Positions 23,270-30,210 of a stretch of 30,210 nucleotides of DNA are shown in pieces. The stretch comes from Ornithomonoglobus_A sp045537455 (GTDB taxonomy: Bacteria; Bacillota; Clostridia; UBA1381): positions 1-30,210 of the forward strand of contig JAZSPM010000166.1 of the NCBI GenBank assembly GCA_045537455.1, written 5' to 3'. The notes below the pieces were generated by a model. The model worked only from the letters and a program-made list of their open reading frames with translations. It was not told the DNA's origin and did not search any database. Each line of letters starts with the position of its first letter. Position 1 is the first letter of the stretch. A program made the translations under genes and the position numbers.

Positions 23270-25696
23270 TTAATATAACATATTAGGGCTCTTATCAATT
23301 ACTATTGCCACTCCTTCAAATCGGTCTCTGCATTTTTCTTCCGCACTACGAAGCATCGGATTTAAATAGCTGTCATTATCGCATTTTATAAGAAGCTGCC
23401 ATCGGTATTTATTTTTAATTTTAGATACCGCTGACGGTATAGGCCCTAATATTTGTATATTTTGTTTTATTTCTGATAAATCTCCAAGAGATTTTAAAAA
23501 GTATTTCGATGCTCCGCTTACGGTTTCCTTTTCCTCACCGCTGAAAAGCACGGCAATAATATTTGAAAACGGCGGATACCACATCATTTTTCTTTCGTTT
23601 ATTTCACCTTGATAAAAGCTTTTGTAATCATGCTCTTTAACAAGGGTTATTGCTTCGTTTTCAGGGCTATAGGTCTGAATAACCGCACGCCCCTTTTTAC
23701 TTCCTCTGCCTGCCCTTCCGCAGACCTGCTCCAATATATCAAAGGTACGCTCTGAACTTCTGTAATCGTTTACATGAAGCATCGTGTCGGCACTGATTAC
23801 TCCTACAAGAGTTACATTTTCAAAGTCCAGCCCTTTGGCAACCATTTGAGTTCCAATTAATATGTCAGTTTTTTCTTTTTCAAATTGCTTTAATATTTTC
23901 TCATGCCCGTTTTTTCTTGATGTTGTATCAACATCCATACGTAAAATTGAAGCATTCGGAAAAAGCTTTATTATTTCGTCCTCGACTCTTTGCGTACCGC
24001 CTCCGAAATATCGGATATATTTACTTCCGCATACGGGACACAGTGTATAATTATCCTGAGTATGTCCACAATAATGACATTTCAGGTTATTTTCATATTT
24101 ATGGTAAGTCAGAGAAATACTGCAATTCGGGCAATTCACTACATATCCGCAGCTGCGGCATGATACAAAAGTAGAAAATCCACGTCTGTTCATTAACAGT
24201 ATCGTCTGCTCTTTATTCTCTATATTTTTTTTAATTTCATTCAGAAGTGCATTTGAAAACATACTTCTGTTTCCTCTTGCAAGCTCCCCTCGCATATCAA
24301 CTATGCTTATATCAGGCAAATCTGACTGATTAAAACGTTTTTTCATTTCAATCAGCGTATAATCTCCTGTTCTTGCTTTATAATAACTTTCAACAGACGG
24401 AGTTGCCGATGCAAGAAGCACAACGCTTCCGTTTTGCTTAGCACGAAAGCTTGCTATTTCTTTAGCCTGATACCTCGGAGACATTTCCGATTTATATGTA
24501 TCAGAATGCTCCTCATCCATAATTATTATACCTATGTTTTTTAATGGTGCAAAAACAGCACTTCTTGCGCCTATAACAATATCAGCTTCACCCTTTTTAA
24601 TACGCTTCCACTGGTCATATCTTTCTCCATGAGACAGATGACTGTGAAAAACAGCAATTCTTTCGCCAAATCTTGCAAGAAATCTCGAAACCATTTGAGG
24701 CGTAAGAGAAATTTCAGGCACAAGCACAAGGGCACTTTTGCCGTTATCCAAAGCATTCTGAATACTTTGCATAAAAACCTCTGTTTTGCCACTTCCTGTT
24801 ACTCCATGCAAAAGCATAGTTTCTGATTTTTGTGATTTCATTGCCTGAGTAACAGCGAACACAGCCGCCGCCTGTTCGTCTGTCATATCAGGTGCTTCTT
24901 CGGTTACACGGCATTTCTTAAATGCACGACGCTCAATAACCATATCAAAAAGCTCTATACAGCCTTTTTTATACAGCGACATAACCGCAGATGCACTGCC
25001 TTCGGCAAACCTTGCCAAATCAGCCGATGAAAGAAATTCATTAACGCTTAAAATCTCAAGCATTCTCGCCTGAACGGGTGCTTTTTTTTCTATTTGTGCA
25101 GCCATTTCAACAGCTTCCTCAGGTGATATTGAAAGCCTTACTGCACGCATTGTTTTATCATTTACATTTCTGGCGGTTCTGTATTCACGCTTTAAGATAT
25201 TACTTTTTATCATATCACGTACACGTGCACGAATGTCAACGTCAAACATGGTATAAAGCATACTTGCTTCAATTCCGCCGCCGTTATCAAGCAATATTGA
25301 TATTATTCTGTTTCTTATTTCGGATTTTTGAGGTAACGGCTCATTTAATATAAGCCATTCCTCACTTTTCAGGCTTGTTCCGCCCGGGATTATGGCATGA
25401 ATAATATCAAGATATGAGGTGAGATACTTCTCGTGCATAAATTCTATTACTTCAAGCATTTCTTCATCAAAAGCAGTAAGCTCGTTTGCTATCCGTAATA
25501 TACTTTTCAGTCTTTTTGCATCGCTCTCTTGAGTCAGTCCAACACAAAAGCCTTCCATTTCAGCATTGCCTGCCGAAAATGGAACAAGAACTCTTGTTCC
25601 TACCGTAACACTGTTTTCAAGCTCAGGCGGCACAAGATAGTCAAAAGCTTTGTCAACCGCTTTTGAACGATGGTCAACTATGATTTTAGCAATCAA
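23270..25696 (-). CDS. priA: Primosomal replication-restart helicase PriA
   Basis: 3'-to-5' superfamily 2 helicase that recognises stalled forks and reloads the replisome. In the 808 residues an N-terminal 3'-end-binding domain (about 1-100) is followed by the helicase core with Walker A GVTGSGKTE and DEEH. An eight-cysteine zinc region (CRSC, CPNC, CHYC, CPVC) is inserted between the helicase lobes, and motifs such as LIGTQMVAKGLDF and QVCGRAGR follow. The start is a TTG at 25696 (MIAKIIVDH), preceded by AAAGGGTGAGAG. In B. subtilis coaBC lies between rpoZ and priA; here only 20 bases separate them. Confidence 0.97.
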   Translation of the reverse strand: MIAKIIVDHRSKAVDKAFDYLVPPELENSVTVGTRVLVPFSAGNAEMEGFCVGLTQESDAKRLKSILRIANELTAFDEEMLEVIEFMHEKYLTSYLDIIHAIIPGGTSLKSEEWLILNEPLPQKSEIRNRIISILLDNGGGIEASMLYTMFDVDIRARVRDMIKSNILKREYRTARNVNDKTMRAVRLSISPEEAVEMAAQIEKKAPVQARMLEILSVNEFLSSADLARFAEGSASAVMSLYKKGCIELFDMVIERRAFKKCRVTEEAPDMTDEQAAAVFAVTQAMKSQKSETMLLHGVTGSGKTEVFMQSIQNALDNGKSALVLVPEISLTPQMVSRFLARFGERIAVFHSHLSHGERYDQWKRIKKGEADIVIGARSAVFAPLKNIGIIIMDEEHSDTYKSEMSPRYQAKEIASFRAKQNGSVVLLASATPSVESYYKARTGDYTLIEMKKRFNQSDLPDISIVDMRGELARGNRSMFSNALLNEIKKNIENKEQTILLMNRRGFSTFVSCRSCGYVVNCPNCSISLTYHKYENNLKCHYCGHTQDNYTLCPVCGSKYIRYFGGGTQRVEDEIIKLFPNASILRMDVDTTSRKNGHEKILKQFEKEKTDILIGTQMVAKGLDFENVTLVGVISADTMLHVNDYRSSERTFDILEQVCGRAGRGSKKGRAVIQTYSPENEAITLVKEHDYKSFYQGEINERKMMWYPPFSNIIAVLFSGEEKETVSGASKYFLKSLGDLSEIKQNIQILGPIPSAVSKIKNKYRWQLLIKCDNDSYLNPMLRSAEEKCRDRFEGVAIVIDKSPNMLY

Positions 25697-25716
25697 ACAC
25701 TCTCACCCTTTTTATA

Positions 25717-26010
25717 TTATTCTTGCTCTGTTTCCTCTGACATATTCTCAGTATATTCACTGATTGCCTCTGTTTTTTCCTGCTCCCAAAGCTCAGCTCT
25801 TTTTATTGATTCGCTTCTTACATAACCAATCTTACCTTTTGCAATTTCATTAACTGCAACAGTTACAGGCTTTTCTGCCTTAGGATTATAAGTTTCGGCT
25901 GAATTCTGCTCTACACTTACCATTCTTGCTCTCTTTGCAGCCATTGATACAAGTGTGTATCTGCTGTCAACATATCTTGAAAGCTCTGTTATTCCGGGTT
26001 TAATCATCAT
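25717..26010 (-). CDS. rpoZ: RNA polymerase omega subunit
   Basis: Small subunit that helps beta' fold and stabilises RNA polymerase. The 97 residues include the N-terminal MIKPGITELSRYVDSRYTL and the MAAKRARM helix (23-30), typical for omega, followed by KPVTVAVNEIAKGKI. The tail after residue 75 is acidic and longer than in Bacillus. A very good ribosome site (AGGAGG, 9 bases before) precedes a double ATG at 26008-26010 and 26005-26007; I take the first. Confidence 0.93.
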   Translation of the reverse strand: MMIKPGITELSRYVDSRYTLVSMAAKRARMVSVEQNSAETYNPKAEKPVTVAVNEIAKGKIGYVRSESIKRAELWEQEKTEAISEYTENMSEETEQE

Positions 26011-26034
26011 AATAAAATTCCTCCTGAATATATA

Positions 26035-26631
26035 TTAAAATTTTTCATTTAACAAATTTTCTACATGGCTTAGCTCATTCATCTTTTTATGAAGAAGCGC
26101 CGCAACCTCTTTTACACATTCATCTAAATCGTCATTTATAAATATATAATTATATTTATCAGCCTGTTCAAGCTCCCATTTTGCGGCATCAATACGTTCC
26201 TGTATCTGTTTTTCATCTTCTCTGCCACGTTCTTCAAGACGCTTTTTAAGCTCTGCCATTGACGGCGGTGTAACAAACATCAATACGGCTTCAGGGAACT
26301 GCTTTTTTACATTCAAAGCTCCCTGCGGCTCTATTTCAAGCAATACGTTGGTACCGCTGGCAAGCATTTTTTCAACATTACGCTTAGGTGTTCCGTAATA
26401 GTTGCCGTTATATTTTGCATATTCAAGAATCTCTCCGGCTTCTATTAACTTTTCAAACTCCTCTGTTGTCATGTAATTATATGTAACACCGTCGGTTTCA
26501 CCTAATCGTATTTCACGTGTTGTTGCCGATACAGACAGAAAAATATTTTCTGTTCTCAGCAGCTCTTTACATATCGTTCCCTTTCCTGTCCCTGAAGGGC
26601 CTGACATTACAAACAAAATACCTTTTTTCAT
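26035..26631 (-). CDS. gmk: Guanylate kinase
   Basis: Phosphorylates GMP to GDP with ATP in purine metabolism and may influence (p)ppGpp balance. The 198 residues begin with the P-loop in MSGPSGTGKGT (9-19). The GMP-binding region has TTREIRLGETDGVTYNYM and GNYYGTP, and VLLEIEPQGA is the Walker-B-like segment. It lies between remA and rpoZ, the same order as B. subtilis. Confidence 0.97.
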   Translation of the reverse strand: MKKGILFVMSGPSGTGKGTICKELLRTENIFLSVSATTREIRLGETDGVTYNYMTTEEFEKLIEAGEILEYAKYNGNYYGTPKRNVEKMLASGTNVLLEIEPQGALNVKKQFPEAVLMFVTPPSMAELKKRLEERGREDEKQIQERIDAAKWELEQADKYNYIFINDDLDECVKEVAALLHKKMNELSHVENLLNEKF

Positions 26632-26645
26632 ATTTGCTTCCTTTC

Positions 26646-26897
26646 TCAGTCCTCTAATTTAACATCAGCATCAAGCCTCGAAGCTATCGTTTCAGGCTGT
26701 ATTGCCGATAAAACAGTATGTCCGCTGTCCATTACTATAACAGCTCTTGTACGTCTGCCGTAAGTTGCATTCACAAGAGTTCCGTTATCCTCTGCTTCAC
26801 GTACTACTCTTTTTATCGGTGCTGATTCAGGACTTACCACTGCAACCACACGCTCTGCCGCAACCATATTACCGAAACCTATATTTACAAGCTTCAT
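26646..26897 (-). CDS. remA: RemA-like DNA-binding regulator (DUF370)
   Basis: In B. subtilis RemA is a DNA-binding protein that switches on biofilm matrix and osmoprotectant genes. This 83-residue protein is very close to the family: NIGFGN near the N-terminus, VSPESAPIKR, NATYGRRTRAVIVMDSGH and LSAIQPETIASRL. I start at the ATG at 26897; a TTG at 26900 directly before it could add one residue. It sits between yicC and gmk as in Bacillus (ylzA). The targets in this organism are unknown. Confidence 0.93.
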   Translation of the reverse strand: MKLVNIGFGNMVAAERVVAVVSPESAPIKRVVREAEDNGTLVNATYGRRTRAVIVMDSGHTVLSAIQPETIASRLDADVKLED

Positions 26898-26916
26898 CAA
26901 TTCACTGTCCTTTCTG

Positions 26917-27795
26917 TTATTCGATATTCTGTATCTGCTCTCTGAGCTTTTCTATTTCGCCTTTCAGTGTAACGACGATTTTTGCAATTTCTATATCCTG
27001 AGACTTTGAACCGATTGTATTTACTTCACGGTTTATTTCCTGAATAAGAAAATCAAGCTTTCTTCCTGCAGGCTCACCGCTGTTAATTATATTATAGAAC
27101 TCAGCAAAATGACTGCCTAATCTTACGGTTTCTTCATTTACTGCCACCTTATCTGCAAAGATAGCAACCTCAGTCAAGACTCTGCCCTCGTCAATATCTC
27201 TGTCCTCAAGCAGTTCTTTTATCTTTGTATACAGACGTTCCTTGTACTCAGCCACAGTCTGCGGAGAACGCTCGTCAATCTGTTCTGCAAGAGTTTTCAT
27301 ATAATCAATGCGTTCAACAAGGTCTTTTTCAATTCTTTCACCCTCACGGCTTCTCATTGCCGCAAACGCTTCCATTGCTTCATGCATAACACTCTTGACA
27401 TCTGCCCAGATTTGCTCTTCATCTTCCTCTTTACGCTCTGTTTTGAATATTTCGCTGAATCTTGCAACCGTCATAACAGAAATATCGTCTTTCAAATTAA
27501 ATTCATCTCTCAGTTGTTCAAGAACCTCTATATAATTCTTTGCAAGAGCTTTATTCAACAGCACGTCCTTGTCTGCTTCATCAAAGTTCTCTACGCTTAT
27601 ATAAATATCAACCTTACCTCTGGTTATCCACTCAGAAGCATAGTTTCTGACTTTATCCTCCAAAAATCCCAAATGTCTGGGAACCTTTATGCTGTAATCC
27701 GTAAAACGCTGATTTACCGAACGTATTTCAACAAGTATCTTTTTTCCAGAAATAAGGCTTTCTTGTCTACCATAGCCTGTCATACTTTTTAACAT
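26917..27795 (-). CDS. yicC: YicC-family endoribonuclease
   Basis: The family was recently shown to be RNA endonucleases in E. coli (YicC) and B. subtilis (YloC). The 292-residue protein has the nearly invariant N-terminus MLKSMTGYGR, then EIRSVNQRF, and a C-terminal DUF1732 region with GRKLDFLIQEINREVNTIGSK, where conserved acidic residues probably bind metal. It is the first gene of the long operon, with AGGGGAG 8 bases before the ATG and a perfect promoter about 85 bases upstream. Confidence 0.94.
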   Translation of the reverse strand: MLKSMTGYGRQESLISGKKILVEIRSVNQRFTDYSIKVPRHLGFLEDKVRNYASEWITRGKVDIYISVENFDEADKDVLLNKALAKNYIEVLEQLRDEFNLKDDISVMTVARFSEIFKTERKEEDEEQIWADVKSVMHEAMEAFAAMRSREGERIEKDLVERIDYMKTLAEQIDERSPQTVAEYKERLYTKIKELLEDRDIDEGRVLTEVAIFADKVAVNEETVRLGSHFAEFYNIINSGEPAGRKLDFLIQEINREVNTIGSKSQDIEIAKIVVTLKGEIEKLREQIQNIE

Positions 27796-27879
27796 GGCTC
27801 TGACTCCCCTCTTTTTTATCTTTTATATAGTTAACCCACTATTCCCCTTTATTATAACAGGACAATAACATCCTATATT

Positions 27880-27908
27880 ATTATATCACCATATTTTGTT
27901 TTTGTCAA
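27880..27908 (-). promoter_or_regulatory. Sigma-A promoter of the yicC-to-orf104 operon
   Basis: Minus-strand TTGACA (27903-27908) and TATAAT (27880-27885), both perfect, with a 17-base spacer. I found no strong terminator or equally good promoter between here and 11149, so it may drive all 18 genes; internal weaker promoters are likely in so long a unit. Confidence 0.85.
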
Positions 27909-27984
27909 ACAATTATTTAGAACAAATCTTACAATTATAGGCGTATAAATCAACGTTTTATAAAGCATATTTTCATACCAAAAC

Positions 27985-28007
27985 AGGACGGTATTATTAC
28001 CGTCCCG
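27985..28007 (-). terminator. Terminator of rnjA
   Basis: Inverted repeat GGACGGTA/TACCGTCC (27986-27993 and 27998-28005) with a 4-base loop. The minus-strand sequence after the stem is TGTTTTGG, a short T run. It lies about 35 bases after the stop codon of rnjA. Confidence 0.78.
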
Positions 28008-28039
28008 TAATCAATCGTAAAAACATCTTCTTACTGTGT

Positions 28040-29710
28040 TTATACTTCTTCTATTATAGGCAAAATCATAGGATTTCTCTTTGTCTGTTCATATATATAT
28101 CTTGCAACAGATGATTTCAGAGCATTTTTCATAACTGCCCATTCAAGATTATTTTTCCCGTCAAGAATAGACTGTACAGCTTCTTCTGCCGTAGTCTTTA
28201 CTCCCTCCATAAGATACTCAGCCTCACGCACATACACAAAGCCTCTTGAAATTACGTCAGGTCTTGATGTCATTTCTTTAGTCATGGCTGATATAGTAAC
28301 AACAACAATTATCAAACCGTCCTCTGCAAGATGCTTTCTGTCTCTCAGGACAATATTTCCTACATCTCCAACGCCAAGTCCGTCAACCAATATCTTACCT
28401 GCCGGCACTTCGCCGTTAACAACAGCATAATTATCACTGATTTCAAGTACAGAGCCATTTTCAAGAATAAAGCATTTTTCAGGCGGATGCGCCATTTTAT
28501 TTGCTAAATCCGCATGAAGCACAAGATGACGGTGCTCTCCATGGACAGGAATAAAATACTTAGGTCTTACAAGACCAAGTATCATTTTCAGTTCCTCCTG
28601 ACAAGCATGACCAGAAACATGAACCTCTGCAAGAGATTTATAAATAACCTCTGCACCTATTTTAAACAGCTCATTTATAACATTCGATACTGATTTTTCA
28701 TTTCCCGGAATAGGCGTTGCGCTTAGTATAATGAGATCGTTCTTGGTGATTTCCACCTTACGGTGGTCGCTGTACGCCATTCGGGTCAATGCACTCATAG
28801 GCTCGCCCTGTGAGCCTGTTGTTATAATTACAATCTGATTAGGCTTATACTGTTTAATGTTGTCTATATTGATAAGAACCCCTTCGGGAACCTTCATGTA
28901 TCCGAGAAGAATAGAAATCTCAACTATATTTTCCATGCTTCTTCCCGAAACTGCAACCTTTCTGCCGTTTTTGGCAGCTGCGTCTATTATTTGCTGAACT
29001 CGGTGTACGTTTGACGCAAATGTTGCAACTATTATTCTTTTTGAACAGTTCTTGAAAATCTGTTCAAATTTTTCTCCTACAGAACGTTCGCTCATTGCAT
29101 ATCCCGGACGTTCTACGTTTGTACTATCGGACATGAGTGCAAGCACGCCCTCATTTCCCAATTCTCCAAGTCTTGTAAGGTCTATCATATCACCCACAAT
29201 CGGAGTTGTATCAATCTTGAAGTCTCCCATATGAACAACCGTTCCCAACGGAGTTTTTATCGCCAGTGCAGCACTATCCGCAATCGAGTGGTTTGTTCTT
29301 ATAAACTCTACCTTAAAATTATCGCCTGCACTTACCGTCTGACCGTATCTTGCACGAATCAGTTTAACCCCTGAAAGAAGGTTATGCTCCTTCAGCTTAT
29401 GCTCAACGAGCCCGAGTGTCAGGCGTGTTCCGTACACAGGTACGTTTATAGCCTTCAGAAAATACGGAAGCCCTCCTATATGGTCCTCATGACCGTGTGT
29501 AAGGAATATTCCCTTCAATTTATGCCAGTTCCGTTCCAGATATGATACGTCATTTATTACCATATCAACACCGGGCATATCATCATCCGGGAACGCCATT
29601 CCGCAGTCAACCATGATGATTTCATTACCGCATTCAAAAGCAGTCAGATTCTTTCCGATTTCATCAAGACCGCCCAACGGTATAATTTTCAGTTTTTTTT
29701 GTTTTGCCAA
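28040..29710 (-). CDS. rnjA: Ribonuclease J
   Basis: Metallo-beta-lactamase-fold nuclease with 5'-to-3' exonuclease and endonuclease activity, central to mRNA decay and rRNA processing. The 556 residues show HGHEDH (72-77), the paired zinc ligands further on (HMGDF), the beta-CASP region (SDSTNVERPG, TTGSQGEP), and the RNA-phosphate motif HVSGHA with PVHGEHRHL. The start codon is TTG, with AAAGGAG 10 bases upstream and no ATG nearby. Only one J-type gene is present in the window, so J1 against J2 cannot be decided. It has its own promoter, a structured leader of about 100 bases and a terminator. Confidence 0.96.
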   Translation of the reverse strand: MAKQKKLKIIPLGGLDEIGKNLTAFECGNEIIMVDCGMAFPDDDMPGVDMVINDVSYLERNWHKLKGIFLTHGHEDHIGGLPYFLKAINVPVYGTRLTLGLVEHKLKEHNLLSGVKLIRARYGQTVSAGDNFKVEFIRTNHSIADSAALAIKTPLGTVVHMGDFKIDTTPIVGDMIDLTRLGELGNEGVLALMSDSTNVERPGYAMSERSVGEKFEQIFKNCSKRIIVATFASNVHRVQQIIDAAAKNGRKVAVSGRSMENIVEISILLGYMKVPEGVLINIDNIKQYKPNQIVIITTGSQGEPMSALTRMAYSDHRKVEITKNDLIILSATPIPGNEKSVSNVINELFKIGAEVIYKSLAEVHVSGHACQEELKMILGLVRPKYFIPVHGEHRHLVLHADLANKMAHPPEKCFILENGSVLEISDNYAVVNGEVPAGKILVDGLGVGDVGNIVLRDRKHLAEDGLIIVVVTISAMTKEMTSRPDVISRGFVYVREAEYLMEGVKTTAEEAVQSILDGKNNLEWAVMKNALKSSVARYIYEQTKRNPMILPIIEEV

Positions 29711-29737
29711 AAATATGTTTCTCCTTTCAATATAATA

Positions 29738-29781
29738 ATATCCGAATTAAACATTTAATTTTCTCGTAATTAAATGGATAT
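29738..29781 (-). promoter_or_regulatory. Stem-loop in the rnjA leader
   Basis: A perfect 9-bp inverted repeat (29752-29760 with 29768-29776, 7-base loop), with a further ATATCC/GGATAT pairing outside it (29738-29743 and about 29776-29781) separated by a bulge. It lies in the untranslated leader, about 20 bases before the ribosome site of rnjA. The function is not known; control of RNase J expression by leader structure is a guess. Confidence 0.45.
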
Positions 29782-29815
29782 GTTTTTCTTAATCCGATCT
29801 CATACACCTACTATT

Positions 29816-29845
29816 ATTATACCATATATTACGTATTTTAGTCAA
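29816..29845 (-). promoter_or_regulatory. Sigma-A promoter of rnjA
   Basis: Minus-strand TTGACT (29840-29845) and TATAAT (29816-29821) with an 18-base spacer and an upstream TGG before the -10 box. The predicted leader is about 100 bases long. Confidence 0.8.
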
Positions 29846-29893
29846 TAGTTTTTTATGACGAAAAAAACAGTCATATACTATGTTTGATATAAT

Positions 29894-29947
29894 CCCCTTA
29901 GAGTAGACACATGAAATAACAAAATGTTTCAAAACTACACTAAGGGG
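29894..29947. repeat. Inverted repeat in front of the transposase stub
   Basis: CCCCTTAGAGTAG (29894-29906) is inverted at 29935-29947 with one mismatch, enclosing 28 bases. It lies directly before the ribosome site and start of the IS3-like stub, so it may belong to the left end of that insertion sequence. The exact end of the element cannot be placed. Confidence 0.5.
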
Positions 29948-29955
29948 GTTTTTAT

Positions 29956-30087
29956 GTGGGAAGAAAAGCTAAAATTTCATATGAACAAAAGTTAAATGCA
30001 GTTTTAGATTATGAAAGAGACTATCCCAAATTTCGTGTAAAGACTTTACACAAAATTCGGGATAGTCTCGCTCTTTCTGGTTTTTGA
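29956..30087 (+). pseudogene. IS3-family-like transposase orfA, truncated after about 20 codons
   Basis: A GTG start with AAGGGGG just before it opens a frame reading VGRKAKISYEQKLNAVLDYE, close to the start of the helix-turn-helix protein OrfA of IS3-type elements. From about codon 21 the frame enters the 53-bp palindrome and stops at 30085-30087, so the rest of OrfA and all of OrfB are missing. It is a remnant and not functional. The family call rests on 20 residues only. Confidence 0.55.
30017..30069. repeat. 53-bp near-perfect palindrome, IS256-like end or small MITE
   Basis: Two 26-base arms (30017-30042 and 30044-30069) are inverted copies with two differences, around a single central base. 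The outer sequence GAGACTATCCC and inner GTGTAAAG resemble terminal repeats of IS256-family elements in Firmicutes. It interrupts the IS3-like orfA stub. No transposase lies between the arms. Confidence 0.65.
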
Positions 30088-30098
30088 AAGAGCTTTTT
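30070..30098 (+). terminator. Terminator-like hairpin
   Basis: GCTCTTTC (30070-30077) pairs perfectly with GAAAGAGC (30086-30093) across an 8-base loop, followed by TTTTT. It would end plus-strand transcription running through the transposase stub towards the convergent gene at 30103. Confidence 0.6.
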
Positions 30099-30102
30099 AT
30101 AA

Positions 30103-30210
30103 TTACTTTTTATATATGCTTATTCCTTTTCCCTGATTATATTTTTCCCCTGTTTTATCATATATAATTGAATAAGTATTACCTCTGAAATTCAAGTTTT
30201 CAAGCTTGAA
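30103..30210 (-). CDS. Unidentified protein, C-terminal 35 residues (partial)
   Basis: An open minus-strand frame enters from the right edge and ends at a TAA at 30103-30105. The visible tail contains NFRGNTYSIIYDKTGEKYN and ends in GISIYKK. Composition is normal for a real coding end (no low-complexity run), and the upstream part is outside the window. Nothing diagnostic is visible, so I give no function. Confidence 0.45.
   Translation of the reverse strand, partial: FKLENLNFRGNTYSIIYDKTGEKYNQGKGISIYKK

Noticed and set aside
30070..30093. 8-bp direct repeat TGAAAGAG as a target-site duplication
   Set aside because: The right copy lies 15 bases away from the palindrome arm and is also one arm of the hairpin, so coincidence cannot be excluded; I keep it only as a side remark.
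1..30210. tRNA, rRNA, CRISPR, riboswitch or phage/defence modules
   Set aside because: Reading both strands showed no spaced direct repeats, no cloverleaf-like clusters, and no phage or defence protein motifs. A covariance-model scan would be decisive for RNA genes and could not be run.

Overview
The window looks like a chromosomal segment from a low-GC, endospore-forming member of the Clostridia. The signs are an AT-rich sequence, the Firmicutes class III heat-shock operon ctsR-mcsA-mcsB-clpC, a SipL-type DUF3794/LysM spore protein, a SpoVM-like micropeptide, and the conserved yicC-remA-gmk-rpoZ-priA-def-fmt-rsmB-rlmN-prpC-prkC-rsgA-rpe-thiN block known from Bacillus and relatives. The genus cannot be fixed from the sequence alone. 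Almost everything lies on the minus strand; only the 8.9-11.1 kb island is on the plus strand.

Layout from left to right. (1) 1-1084: 5' part of a CCA-adding enzyme with a perfect sigma-A promoter. (2) 1174-5560: clpC, mcsB, mcsA and ctsR, with a consensus promoter, a CtsR operator and a closing hairpin; this is the arginine-phosphorylation/ClpCP protein quality-control module. (3) 5601-7222: sipL, bounded by terminators on both sides. (4) 7242-8800: a lone rhamnulokinase gene with its own promoter. (5) 8848-11150: a plus-strand island with a Zn/Cd/Pb P-type ATPase behind a SmtB/ArsR-like operator, a 54-residue membrane protein, and a 22-codon spoVM-like gene, closed by a hairpin that probably works in both directions. 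(6) 11149-27908: an apparent 18-gene, roughly 16-kb transcription unit running leftward from one consensus promoter upstream of yicC. (7) 27985-29845: RNase J with a TTG start, a structured leader and a terminator. (8) 29890-30210: mobile-element debris (an IS3-like orfA stub followed by a 53-bp near-perfect palindrome) and the last 35 codons of an unidentified minus-strand gene.

How the genes work together. The long operon combines translation start and ribosome assembly (def, fmt, rsmB, rlmN, rsgA), nucleotide and transcription factors (gmk, rpoZ), replication restart (priA), the PASTA kinase/phosphatase pair (prkC/prpC), pentose phosphate metabolism (rpe), and thiamine and sulfur transfer (thiN, a NifS-type cysteine desulfurase, thiI). 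Many junctions are overlapping or nearly so, suggesting translational coupling. Two genes for the spore-coat basement layer, sipL and spoVM, lie within 5.4 kb of each other. B. subtilis keeps spoVM directly after thiN; here it sits close to the thiN end of the operon but on the opposite strand.

The most notable observations are the SpoVM-like micropeptide and its unknown 54-residue partner, the ArsR-type operator without a local regulator, a possible mother-cell promoter overlapping a terminator in front of sipL, the short McsA, and the palindrome inside a broken transposase. I saw no tRNA, rRNA, CRISPR array, phage or defence module.
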